A stretch of 38,221 bases of DNA, from NCBI GenBank assembly GCA_031292625.1, contig JARLGU010000064.1:1-38221 (forward strand), given 5' to 3'. Positions 1 through 7,665 of the stretch are shown here, one piece after another. A model generated the notes under the pieces. It saw only the letters and a program-made list of their open reading frames with translations, made no database searches and had not been told where the DNA came from. Source of the stretch: Capsulimonadaceae bacterium. GTDB lineage: Bacteria > Armatimonadota > Armatimonadia > Armatimonadales > Capsulimonadaceae. Every line of letters begins with the position of its first letter. The stretch's first letter is position 1. The position numbers and the translations under genes are program-made.

Positions 1-2
1 CA

Positions 3-128
3 TGGCTCGCAATCAAAATCGAAGCCATCAAGAAGAGCGTCACGCTTTACCAAGCCCAAGCCGTCCCGTTTCGCGAGTTCTTGAAGCAGCAACTTCGGCT
101 ACCAGCGATCCCAGCCTATGCGGGATAA
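3..128 (+). CDS. C-terminal end of an unidentified gene (truncated by window edge)
   Basis: An open frame runs in from the left edge and stops at a TAA (126-128). The visible 41 residues are helical and basic, containing AIKIEAIKKSVTLYQAQAV and ending in PAIPAYAG. The next gene starts 12 bases later on the same strand, as expected inside an operon. I do not recognise the family from this fragment. A second open frame starting at base 2 overlaps both this frame and the next gene and has a less protein-like composition, so I prefer this one. Confidence is limited because only the tail is visible. Confidence 0.4.
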   Translation, partial: WLAIKIEAIKKSVTLYQAQAVPFREFLKQQLRLPAIPAYAG

Positions 129-140
129 GCGAAAGTCCTA

Positions 141-458
141 ATGAATATATCGCCGTTGGAGCAGTTTATCGACTCTCATCCGTCGGTCGATTCGCTGATG
201 CCAGCCCTTCTAACGTTCGGTTCCTGCTTTATCTTCATCGGCGCATCGAGCTTAGTGCCTTATCAGGCCTATGGCTTCAACCGGTTTAGCGTTGCAGCCC
301 ATTGGGATTCGATATTCATGCTCATGGTTGGCACGTTCGGTCTCGCTCTGGCGCTGACCGTGCTTTACGCGCGCCAACGCGGCCTGGCAAGACGCGTTGA
401 GGCGCTGGAGCGGGCGGCGTCTGAAAATACTGGCCCTGAGGCGAGGCGATCCAGCTGA
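141..458 (+). CDS. small two-helix membrane protein, unknown function
   Basis: The 105-residue protein has two hydrophobic segments, about residues 20-43 (PALLTFGSCFIFIGASSLVP) and 57-76 (FMLMVGTFGLALALTVLYA). A short basic/acidic C-terminal tail follows (RQRGLARRVEALERAA), probably cytoplasmic and possibly coiled. No catalytic motif is visible and I do not recognise a family. It lies 12 bases after the preceding gene end and about 55 bases before the ECF promoter of the next transcription unit. The Shine-Dalgarno sequence is weak (gcgaaag), so the start is less certain than the frame. Confidence 0.55.
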   Translation: MNISPLEQFIDSHPSVDSLMPALLTFGSCFIFIGASSLVPYQAYGFNRFSVAAHWDSIFMLMVGTFGLALALTVLYARQRGLARRVEALERAASENTGPEARRSS

Positions 459-512
459 AGGAACGAAGCGCAACTCGCATCTGTTGAATTCAATAGGATT
501 TCAGCAGGAGTG

Positions 513-538
513 GGAACATTTAGAAAATGCCGTGCGTA
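513..538 (+). promoter_or_regulatory. ECF-sigma-type promoter upstream of the sigma factor gene
   Basis: GGAAC at 513-517 and CGTA at 535-538 are separated by 17 bases. This matches the general ECF promoter pattern (GGAAC/TGAAAC near -35, CGTA near -10, 16-17 base spacer). Transcription would begin near 545, just before the ATG at 560. This suggests the sigma factor activates its own operon and argues against an upstream start codon at 527, which lies inside the promoter. Confidence 0.6.
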
Positions 539-559
539 TACTGGAAGGGAAGGGACAAG

Positions 560-1180
560 ATGGCTGAAGCGTCCACCACAGTCGAACAGAGTGCGGCCCG
601 TTCGAGCGGCAGCGATGTCACGCTAGCGCGGCGGCAGGAAGAGTTTGACCAACTGATTCGACGGCACCACAAACATGCGTACAATGTCGCGTATCGCATG
701 ACGGGTAATCACGCCGATGCCGAGGACCTGACGCAAGAAGCGTTTCTGAGAGCCTTCCGGTTCTTCGGAAACTATCGCAGAGATTGGCCGTTCGACAATT
801 GGCTGTACAAGATCATGTCCAACCTGTTTGTCGACGATTTGCGGCGAAGGCCAAAGTCGAGGGTACAATCGCTGGATCAGCCGATTGAAACCGGCAACAA
901 GAGCGATGAAGTTTATCTCGAAATACCGGACCACGCATCCAATCCTGAACGGATCGTCATGCACGAAGAGCTTGACGGCCACATCCAAAAGGCGCTTAAC
1001 TCGCTGCCCAAGGAGTTCCGGATGACGGTAATTCTGGCCGATATTGAAGGTCTATCGTACGAAGAGATCAGCGAGACCATGCACTGCTCTCTGGGAACCG
1101 TCCGCTCGCGGTTGCATCGTGGCCGAAAGCTCCTGAGAGCAAGGATCGCAACATTCGACCCCAGGTTGAACGTTGCTTAG
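560..1180 (+). CDS. ECF-family RNA polymerase sigma factor (SigW/RpoE-like)
   Basis: The 206-residue protein has sigma-70 region 2 at about residues 28-98, including the core-binding part (DAEDLTQEAFLRAFR) and the -10-recognition part (FDNWLYKIMSNLFVDDLRRR). Region 4 with its helix-turn-helix is at about 143-195 (LPKEFRMTVILADIEGLSYE, then SLGTVRSRLHRGRKLLR). There is no region 1 or 3, as is normal for ECF factors. The start at 560 follows a GGAAGGGAAGGGA purine tract; an in-frame ATG at 527 lies within the putative ECF promoter. The cognate anti-sigma factor follows 15 bases downstream, and an HtrA protease comes after that, as in rpoE-rseA-mucD-type envelope-stress loci. The family assignment is firm; the inducing signal is unknown. 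Confidence 0.95.
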   Translation: MAEASTTVEQSAARSSGSDVTLARRQEEFDQLIRRHHKHAYNVAYRMTGNHADAEDLTQEAFLRAFRFFGNYRRDWPFDNWLYKIMSNLFVDDLRRRPKSRVQSLDQPIETGNKSDEVYLEIPDHASNPERIVMHEELDGHIQKALNSLPKEFRMTVILADIEGLSYEEISETMHCSLGTVRSRLHRGRKLLRARIATFDPRLNVA

Positions 1181-1195
1181 GAGAATTGTCTGAAC

Positions 1196-1828
1196 GTGAA
1201 TTGCCGACACGTACGGGCACTGCTGTCTGCCTACCTCGATAGCGAACTAACGGGCTATGAGATGCTCGCGATGCGAGATCATTTAGCCAACTGTTCCGGT
1301 TGCGCCGATGAGCGTCACTCACTGGAACTCGTCAGAGCCATGGTGCGAGCGCTCCCGCAGAGGGCGCCGCGTGAGCAATGGGTGTCGGAACTTAGGCAAG
1401 AGGTCACGTATTCGTCCCTCCCTTTTGCGGCGCGTCTTCGGACGCTGATCGACCGGGAATTTCCGGACACTACTCTCTTTGCCAGACGCGTGTCGTCGGC
1501 AGCCATGTTGGCCGTAATTGGCGTATTTTTGGCCGCGGCCGCGTCGGACTCGACAACCGCTCGATACCCTGATGAAATGGCCGTCCCCAACATAAATGTG
1601 GCAGCCAATCGGCCAATGCGCGTGCTTTATGGCCCGGACCGGATGTACTCCCAGGCATCCTTTGATCCGGATCTGCAGTTCCTCGATCCTCGAATGCATC
1701 CCGCCGATTTGACAGGCAATCAAACTTTGCTTGCCTCCTTCAACACACTCCGGCCCCAATCAGGCTATAATAATGTCAACCTGATCTCGCTGACGAGTTC
1801 GGGAAATCAGTTGGTCTCCTCTCGCTAG
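1196..1828 (+). CDS. membrane-anchored zinc-binding anti-sigma factor (ZAS/zf-HC2 type)
   Basis: This GTG-start gene encodes 210 residues and is preceded by AGGAG overlapping the sigma stop codon. The N-terminus has Cys3 and the ZAS zinc motif His29-x3-Cys33-x2-Cys36 (HLANCSGC), the domain that in known anti-sigma factors clamps the ECF sigma factor. A single transmembrane helix lies at about 98-117 (SSAAMLAVIGVFLAAAAS). The remaining 90 residues should be extracytoplasmic and contain no recognisable domain, only Asn/Gln/Ser/Pro-rich sequence. The predicted role is to hold the upstream sigma factor at the membrane until a stress signal triggers release, probably by proteolysis. The adjacent HtrA is a candidate for that pathway, but this is inference. 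Confidence 0.88.
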   Translation: MNCRHVRALLSAYLDSELTGYEMLAMRDHLANCSGCADERHSLELVRAMVRALPQRAPREQWVSELRQEVTYSSLPFAARLRTLIDREFPDTTLFARRVSSAAMLAVIGVFLAAAASDSTTARYPDEMAVPNINVAANRPMRVLYGPDRMYSQASFDPDLQFLDPRMHPADLTGNQTLLASFNTLRPQSGYNNVNLISLTSSGNQLVSSR

Positions 1829-1849
1829 CCGCATTTCAGGAGCTTAAGA

Positions 1850-3370
1850 ATGGCCCTTCATCGATCGGACCTCGCGCATTCGATGCCGACCTTCGTGTCG
1901 CTTGCCGCAGTTTTCATATCGCTGTCCGCGTCCGTTTGCGTCGCGGATCCTCTCGTCGGCGCGCCCGTGACGACGCCGAGTCAAAAGTCCCTGCTCCTCG
2001 ACATGCAGGATGCCTTTACGAAGATCGCGGCCACCGCGGAGCCCTTTGTCGTCAATATCAAAGCAGAGCGAGCAGTCGAAAACCAGCGCGCCGGTCACGA
2101 TAATCCGTTGCCCGCCATCCCGCCGGATCCCGACAAGTCGCCTGCGCCGGACACCGGCAACGGTGACGCCAGCCCTTTCCCAAAGAGCGCACAGTCCACG
2201 GGGTCAGGCGCGATCGTCTCGCCGGACGGCTACATTATTACCAACGACCATGTTGTCGAAGGCACCAAGCTCGTCACGGTCACGCTCAATGACGGTCGCG
2301 AGTTTACCGGCAAGGTCTGGTCCGACCACGCAAGCGATCTGGCGGTGGTCAAGATCGATCCGGGCGCCGCAAAGCTGCCCTTCTGCACCTTCGCCGATTC
2401 CGACGCCGTCACTCCCGGTCAATGGGCAATCGCAATCGGCAGCCCGTTCGATTTGCAAAACACGATGACGCTTGGAATCATCAGCGCGACGCGACGCCAT
2501 CAGACCATTCCCGACGGCCCGGCAAGCGGTCGCTATTATCCAGACCTGATCCAAACAGACGCCGCCATCAATCCGGGAAACTCAGGCGGACCGCTCATCA
2601 ATATCGACGGACAGGTCGTCGGCATCAACGTCGCCATCGAGTCTCCCGTCGAGGGCAACGCGGGCATCGGTTTTGCGATCCCGGCCAAGGTGGCCCAAAG
2701 GGTTATGGCCGCCCTGATTAAGTACGGCAAAGTAACACGCGGCTTTCTGGGTCTCGCTCCGGCCGATCTGACGCCAGCGAAGCAACAAGAATTTGGGCTC
2801 GTTTCAGGCGCCTGGGTCATGCAGGTAGACAAAGACAGCCCTGCTGGCCGCGCCGGAATCCACGCCGGCGATGCAATCGTTTCCTTCGCGGGCAAACCTA
2901 TCACGGATGAGCTCACACTGCGTCCGGCCATCGCCGACGCAGCGCCTGGTACGACGGTCCCCGTTCAGCTCGTGCGCGGCGGCCAAACGATCAGCGTCAA
3001 CGTCACAGTCGGCTCGCCTCCTCCATCGCAGGAAGTCGCCAAAGCCGAAATCACCCCACAGCCCGCTTCAAAGCGAATTGGCGTTGGAGTGCGCACGATT
3101 ACGGCGGCTGACAGAAGCCAACTTAGCCTCGACACGACGCAGACGGGCGCTCTCGTGGTTGCAGTGCTCTCCAACAGTCCCGCCGAACATTCAGGATTGC
3201 GAACAGGCGACATCATCACCCGGATCAGCAAGACGACTATTGCCACAGCCGACGATGCAGCTAAAGCATTGAGCGCGCTCGGGCCAGGAGCCCAGGCGAC
3301 CGTCATCATCATCCGGTCGGACCACGACAAGATTTTTGAGATCGCCCTCAATCTCCGATTTTCAGAATAA
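1850..3370 (+). CDS. HtrA/DegP-family periplasmic serine protease with two PDZ domains
   Basis: The protein has 506 residues. A signal peptide spans roughly residues 11-32. A Pro/Asp-rich linker (about 83-115) precedes a trypsin-like domain with the complete triad: His134 in TNDHVVEG, Asp163 in SDLAVVKI and Ser245 in GNSGGPLI. PDZ1 lies at about 287-375 (RGFLGLAPADL onward) and PDZ2 at about 410-500 (RIGVGVRTI onward). Family members degrade or refold damaged envelope proteins, and PDZ domains bind exposed C-termini. The gene starts 21 bases after the anti-sigma gene behind an AGGAG, so it is very likely co-transcribed and stress-induced. DegP, DegQ and MucD subtypes cannot be separated by eye, so I give no symbol. 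Confidence 0.95.
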   Translation: MALHRSDLAHSMPTFVSLAAVFISLSASVCVADPLVGAPVTTPSQKSLLLDMQDAFTKIAATAEPFVVNIKAERAVENQRAGHDNPLPAIPPDPDKSPAPDTGNGDASPFPKSAQSTGSGAIVSPDGYIITNDHVVEGTKLVTVTLNDGREFTGKVWSDHASDLAVVKIDPGAAKLPFCTFADSDAVTPGQWAIAIGSPFDLQNTMTLGIISATRRHQTIPDGPASGRYYPDLIQTDAAINPGNSGGPLINIDGQVVGINVAIESPVEGNAGIGFAIPAKVAQRVMAALIKYGKVTRGFLGLAPADLTPAKQQEFGLVSGAWVMQVDKDSPAGRAGIHAGDAIVSFAGKPITDELTLRPAIADAAPGTTVPVQLVRGGQTISVNVTVGSPPPSQEVAKAEITPQPASKRIGVGVRTITAADRSQLSLDTTQTGALVVAVLSNSPAEHSGLRTGDIITRISKTTIATADDAAKALSALGPGAQATVIIIRSDHDKIFEIALNLRFSE

Positions 3371-3437
3371 ATGCGTTTAGCGGCAGCACCGGCAGCGAAA
3401 ACTCTGCCAACCTAGCCGCACTCGCGGAGACATGCTC

Positions 3438-5015
3438 ATGACAGTTTTATCTCGTATCTCGGCGCTGGTCCTGCCTGCGTGCGTGACCGCGTACGCGTTC
3501 GCGACTCCAGCCGCCGTTGTCGTACCGGTCGAAGCCGTAACGCCATCCGCCATGACGCAGACGGCTCCCCTCGTCAATCCGAAGCCGAAACTGAGCGTCC
3601 ACGACATTGCGCTCGTGCAGGCGGGACGCGATGCCGACCTTGAGGCGGTTAAGATCCAACTGAGCGCTGGCGCAAGGATCAACTCCGTGGACGGCGCCTA
3701 TACCGCGCTGACGGGAGCCGTGTCGTACGGGAACTTTACTCTCGTCGCCTATCTACTCAGCCGGGGCGCCGATCCGAATCTCACGCCTCCGAACTCCCCG
3801 ACGCCGCTTGCGATCGCCGTCGAATCCGGCGCGGTCGATCTTGCCGATGCACTCATTCATGGCGGCGCCAAGGTGAATCTCGCTGGCGCTCTTGGCGAGA
3901 CGCCCCTCATGCGAGCGGCCATAGACGGAAATCTCGCAATGACCCGCCTGCTCATTCGGCGAGGAGCGAGGATCGATCAGATCAATGCATCCGGCGCAAC
4001 CGCGCTCTTCGCGGCGGCGGACGCCAATCACCCCTCCGTCGCCGCTGAGCTGATTGCGAAAGGCGCAAACGTCAACGCGTCCGACTCGGCCGGCTTTACC
4101 CCGCTAATTGTCGCGGCAGCAAAGGCCCGCTATGAGACGGTCAAACTGCTAATCGACCTCGGCGCTAAAGTCGACGCCGCGACCAACCACGGCGAAACCG
4201 CCCTGATGCACGCGGTGGCCGCAGCCAGTCCGTCTACCACGCAGCTTCTTGTCACCGGTAAGGCCAACGTTAACGCGCGCGACTCCAGCGGGCGGACAGC
4301 CCTCATGCACGCGATTCTCGTCCCTGCAAAAACCATGCAGGCAAGGCTTCTTTCCATACTTCTTCAGAATGGAGCAACGCCCGACGCCAAGAACGATTCG
4401 GGACAAACTGCCTTAATGTATGCGTGCGCGGCCGGAAGAGTCGACAGCGCAATGCTTCTACTCGACAAAGGCGCTAACGCCGGCATTGCCGACAACCTGA
4501 ACGCGGACGCCCTACTCTACCTCGCCGGTTTGCCGCTCGCGGATATTGCGATGGCACAGCCGTCAAGCCAGACTGCGGGCGACGTGAGCAGCACGGAACA
4601 GAAAGTTGCTCAGCGTCTTGCGGCAGCCCCGACGGAGCGCGCGGGCGAGAGAAATGCCGATGCGCTATGCGTTGCAGCCGGCACGGGCCGCATTGGCGTA
4701 GTCCGAGGTATTCTCGACGCGGGCGCATCCGTGAATACAAGGGCTGATAAGAATTTGACGACCTACTTCCCGACAGGCCGCCAAAATGCTCAAGGTGAAT
4801 CGGCTGACTGGCCAGTCGGCGTTACGCCCCTCATCGTAGCGACGGCCGAAGGCAAGAACGACATCGTTCGCGAGCTCATTCAACGAGGAGCAGACGTTTC
4901 GATCGCGGCCCAGAATGGTCAAACGGCCGCCGATTTTGCGAAGATCACGCATCACGACGTAACGGCGCAAGTTCTGCATGACGCCGCCTTGACCACTCAT
5001 ACGCCCACGGAATAA
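3438..5015 (+). CDS. exported ankyrin-repeat protein
   Basis: About 525 residues. A signal-peptide-like N-terminus (ISALVLPACVTAYAFATPA) is followed by about 11-12 ankyrin repeats with the usual TPL-x-AA and GA-x-(V/P)N signatures, for example GETPLMRAAIDGN, GFTPLIVAAAK, GQTALMYACAAG and VTPLIVATAEGK. A degenerate linker (about 365-410, Ala/Gln/Ser-rich) separates the main repeat block from two or three C-terminal repeats. No enzymatic domain is visible, so it probably serves as a binding scaffold in the cell envelope. I chose ATG 3438 over ATG 3432 because GGAG at 3425-3428 gives better spacing. It sits between the HtrA and serpin genes with gaps of 67 and 24 bases, implying the same operon. 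Its binding partner is unknown. Confidence 0.88.
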   Translation: MTVLSRISALVLPACVTAYAFATPAAVVVPVEAVTPSAMTQTAPLVNPKPKLSVHDIALVQAGRDADLEAVKIQLSAGARINSVDGAYTALTGAVSYGNFTLVAYLLSRGADPNLTPPNSPTPLAIAVESGAVDLADALIHGGAKVNLAGALGETPLMRAAIDGNLAMTRLLIRRGARIDQINASGATALFAAADANHPSVAAELIAKGANVNASDSAGFTPLIVAAAKARYETVKLLIDLGAKVDAATNHGETALMHAVAAASPSTTQLLVTGKANVNARDSSGRTALMHAILVPAKTMQARLLSILLQNGATPDAKNDSGQTALMYACAAGRVDSAMLLLDKGANAGIADNLNADALLYLAGLPLADIAMAQPSSQTAGDVSSTEQKVAQRLAAAPTERAGERNADALCVAAGTGRIGVVRGILDAGASVNTRADKNLTTYFPTGRQNAQGESADWPVGVTPLIVATAEGKNDIVRELIQRGADVSIAAQNGQTAADFAKITHHDVTAQVLHDAALTTHTPTE

Positions 5016-5039
5016 ATCGCTGACGTTACGGAGGTCCTG

Positions 5040-6260
5040 GTGAAATATTTTGCCGCGCTAATGTTCCTTGCCGCGACGATCGCGTGCGGCCCCGCTGCAT
5101 TTGGCCAATCGGATGTAATTACGTCGCCGGAAGTCCGTGCGGTCGCGGCGGCGCAAAACGGATTCGCCTTTGACCTGCTGCGCCGCCTGGTGCAAAATGC
5201 GCCGAAAACGAATGTCTTCATTTCCCCCGTGAGCGCTCACCTCGCTCTGTCACTGGCGTATTCAGGCGCTGCGGGACACACCAAGACCGAGATGGGCAAG
5301 ACGCTTTGCCTGCCAGCCGAGACTAACCAATCTCTTCAATTCGCCAATGCGGCGCTCATTCAAGATTTGACAGCTGACGATGATCCTCCAGGCTGCATGC
5401 AAATCGCAAACTCAATTTGGGCCAATAAGGATAGCCGCTTCTCGCCTGCTTTCCAGCAGGCCTGTGTATCAGACTTCCAAGCCTCCATGAACGTCCTCGA
5501 TTTCGGCTCCCCAAACGCCGCCGATACGATAAATCGATGGGTTAAGGCCAAAACCGGCGGCAAGATTCCGTCCATCGTGGATCGTGTATCCCGCCGCGAC
5601 GCATTGTACCTTCTGGATGCCGTGTATTTTCGAGCCGCCTGGAAGACGCCGTTTCCCGCCCGGCTGACGGAGCCCCAGCGGTTCACTACCGGAAGCGGAG
5701 CGGGCAAGACCGTCAAAATGATGCATGGGCACAATTGGTACTCGTACGGTGAGACGGACGTCTACCAAGCCGTGCAAGTCAGTTTCGAGGGAGTGCGATA
5801 CTACATGCTTGTCGTCTTGCCGAGATCCGGTCATGATCTTCCATCGCTCGCCAAGTCCATCACGCCGGAGACGTGGACAAAACTCAATGGCAGCCTGCGG
5901 ATATGCGAGGGCGACCTCTATCTGCCCCGCGTGACCATATCCTATAGTCGAGAGTTAGAAGACGACCTCAAGGCACTTGGGATACGCGAAGCGTTCTCGC
6001 CTCAAGCGGATTTCAGCGCAATGCTCCAGCCGCGCTCGCACATCTCCCGCGTAATCCACAAGACCGACCTCAGGGTAGATGAAGATGGCGCCGAAGCCGC
6101 TGCGGCGACGGCGGTCGGCGTCATGAGGTCAACGGTCCGAATTGCGCGGCCGCAGGCGTTCACGATGGTTGTAGACCATCCATTCCTCTGTGCGATCGTC
6201 GACCGAAAGACCGGCGCTATCCCGTTCATCGGGACGATCAATGACCCTATGGGCAAATAG
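5040..6260 (+). CDS. secreted serpin (serine protease inhibitor)
   Basis: This GTG-start gene behind ACGGAGG encodes 406 residues. Residues 1-22 look like a signal peptide; TIAC is a poor lipobox, so lipidation is possible but doubtful. Serpin hallmarks are FISPVSAHLALSLAYSGAAG (breach/helix B), LYLLDAVYFRAAWKTPF, YYMLVVLP, LYLPRVTI, the hinge DEDGAEAAAAT (347-357) and the C-terminal DHPFLCAIVDRKTGAIPFIG. The small-residue Ala-rich hinge (P15 Gly, P13 Glu, P12-P9 Ala) is the signature of inhibitory rather than non-inhibitory serpins. The reactive loop continues AVGVMRSTVRIARP, with Met or Arg the likely P1 depending on loop length; it is about four residues shorter than in alpha-1-antitrypsin. 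It is the last gene of the sigma/HtrA operon. Its protease target is unknown. Confidence 0.95.
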   Translation: MKYFAALMFLAATIACGPAAFGQSDVITSPEVRAVAAAQNGFAFDLLRRLVQNAPKTNVFISPVSAHLALSLAYSGAAGHTKTEMGKTLCLPAETNQSLQFANAALIQDLTADDDPPGCMQIANSIWANKDSRFSPAFQQACVSDFQASMNVLDFGSPNAADTINRWVKAKTGGKIPSIVDRVSRRDALYLLDAVYFRAAWKTPFPARLTEPQRFTTGSGAGKTVKMMHGHNWYSYGETDVYQAVQVSFEGVRYYMLVVLPRSGHDLPSLAKSITPETWTKLNGSLRICEGDLYLPRVTISYSRELEDDLKALGIREAFSPQADFSAMLQPRSHISRVIHKTDLRVDEDGAEAAAATAVGVMRSTVRIARPQAFTMVVDHPFLCAIVDRKTGAIPFIGTINDPMGK

Positions 6261-6318
6261 CCCGGCCGGCTCTCGTAACGCAAGCCGGAGGGGGCTTTTA
6301 CGTTTCTTCCCCGCTCAT

Positions 6319-6370
6319 AAGAAAGCGCCGCGCACCTGTCACAAAGAGACGGGATACGCGGCGCTTTCTT
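6319..6370. terminator. bidirectional terminator between serpin and alpha/beta hydrolase
   Basis: A perfect 14-base inverted repeat, AAGAAAGCGCCGCG at 6319-6332 and CGCGGCGCTTTCTT at 6357-6370, encloses a 24-base loop. It lies between two convergent genes, and either strand ends in a T-rich arm. It would end the five-gene sigma operon on the plus strand and the hydrolase gene on the minus strand. Confidence 0.75.
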
Positions 6371-6402
6371 GTCATAAACTTCGCAACGACCTGGAACCAG
6401 CC

Positions 6403-7431
6403 TCAGGCGCCGGCCTTCTTGGCGGTCGAGCGGCCCTTTGCAGCATTGCCATTGCCGGTCGCGGCGCCAGCAGGCGACGAATTGGACAGCGTCTCGATAA
6501 TAAACCGGTTGAACGCAGCAGCCTGCTCGTCGTGCGGAACGCTTCCCGCGCGGTCGAGGATCGTCAGTTCCGCGCGGCCGTTAGCAGCGAGGAACGCCTG
6601 AGCGTCCGAAAGCGGCGAGATTTTCGCTTCCCGTCCCCATAGGATATGGATCGACGTGTCTTCGAGGCGAGGCAAGGTATCCCGGACATCGAGCCCGAGT
6701 TGGCCAGAAACGAACGCAAGCGCGGCATGCTGGGATCCGTACTGGTGTGTCGCCGCCGAATAGTGCTCGACCATCTCATCCGTTACGTACGACGGATCAA
6801 AATAGACTTCGTTTTGCAGATAGCAACGCAACGATGCAGCGGATGCGATCGCATTGTAAACGCTCGTTCCCAAGACCGGCAGATCGAGAAGCGCCTTGAC
6901 CGTGGACTTGCACTGCGACACAGTGGCATCGGATGGGCGATCGAATCCAGCCGGGCAGACGAGGACCAGATTCGCGATGGCTCCCGGAGCGCGCCTTGCG
7001 GCCTCGATTGCGTATACAGAGCTCAACGAGCTAGCGATCACCGTGGCCGGTTCCCCCACCACATCGCGTAAAAACTGCGTCAGGATCTCAACGTACATCT
7101 CGCCGCTATACGCGATTTTCGGCTTGTCGCTCAACCCAAAGCCGAGCCAATCGATCGCGTAGACGGTAAAGCGCTCACTCAGTGCGGCAAAGTTCTTGCG
7201 CCACTCCCACGAGCTTGCTCCCGCGTAAATGCCGTGCAGCAGTACGATCGGCGGCTTGCCGGTTCCATGGCGCGTAACGAAAAGATCGCCCTCTCGCCAA
7301 GGCCAAAAACGACCTTCGCCGCCGATCGGATTGCCAAGCGCCTTTGCGCGAGAGAAGATGACGCTGTTAATCACGGCGGGCGCCGCCGCGACTGCGCCCG
7401 CAATGAGAGCGCCCTTCACAAATTTGTTCAT
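6403..7431 (-). CDS. alpha/beta-hydrolase fold protein with N-terminal membrane/signal segment
   Basis: 342 residues, with a strong Shine-Dalgarno (AGGAGG) before the ATG. The N-terminus (FVKGALIAGAVAAAPAVINS) is hydrophobic and may anchor or export the protein. Fold landmarks are the oxyanion loop (PPIVLLHGIYAGASSWEW), strand-turn YAIDWLGFGLSDKP and a nucleophile elbow read as ASSLSS in place of the usual G-x-S-x-G. The catalytic His is probably in SVPHDEQ. The position that usually carries the acid reads GREAKISP, with Ala where Asp is expected, so the acid may come from another loop. A low-complexity Ala/Gly/Lys tail ends the protein. The substrate cannot be inferred. It is a stand-alone gene convergent with the serpin operon. 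Confidence 0.82.
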   Translation of the reverse strand: MNKFVKGALIAGAVAAAPAVINSVIFSRAKALGNPIGGEGRFWPWREGDLFVTRHGTGKPPIVLLHGIYAGASSWEWRKNFAALSERFTVYAIDWLGFGLSDKPKIAYSGEMYVEILTQFLRDVVGEPATVIASSLSSVYAIEAARRAPGAIANLVLVCPAGFDRPSDATVSQCKSTVKALLDLPVLGTSVYNAIASAASLRCYLQNEVYFDPSYVTDEMVEHYSAATHQYGSQHAALAFVSGQLGLDVRDTLPRLEDTSIHILWGREAKISPLSDAQAFLAANGRAELTILDRAGSVPHDEQAAAFNRFIIETLSNSSPAGAATGNGNAAKGRSTAKKAGA

Positions 7432-7599
7432 TGGTATTCCTCCTAGGCGAAACGGTCATCGCCAGCGGACTTATCATCGCATCCCCGCTAGCTTCAATGA
7501 TTACGCAGAAACTATTCGCCGTGCGTCGCCGCCTCTCCTTCTCTAACGATATGCGTCGCGGCAGAGCAGCCTGAGAATCTCTGTTGAAACAGCCTCGCG

Positions 7600-7616
7600 C
7601 CCGCTTGTGCAGCGGG
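7600..7616 (-). other. hairpin downstream of the AraC regulator
   Basis: CCCGCT (7600-7605) and AGCGGG (7611-7616) form a 6-bp stem with a 5-base loop, 50 bases past the end of the minus-strand AraC gene. No T-tract follows, so an intrinsic terminator is uncertain. I recognise nothing else in the 7432-7665 interval. Confidence 0.3.
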
Positions 7617-7665
7617 TTGCCTAGAACCGGTCAGATCTCCAGTGGCTCGTAAGGCCGCCCCTGCG

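Noticed and set aside
560-6260. Idea that the serpin must inhibit the operon's own HtrA
   Set aside because: Kept only as a hypothesis: the reactive loop (Met-Arg-Ser) does not match the usual cleavage preference of HtrA proteases, so I do not annotate it as a cognate pair.
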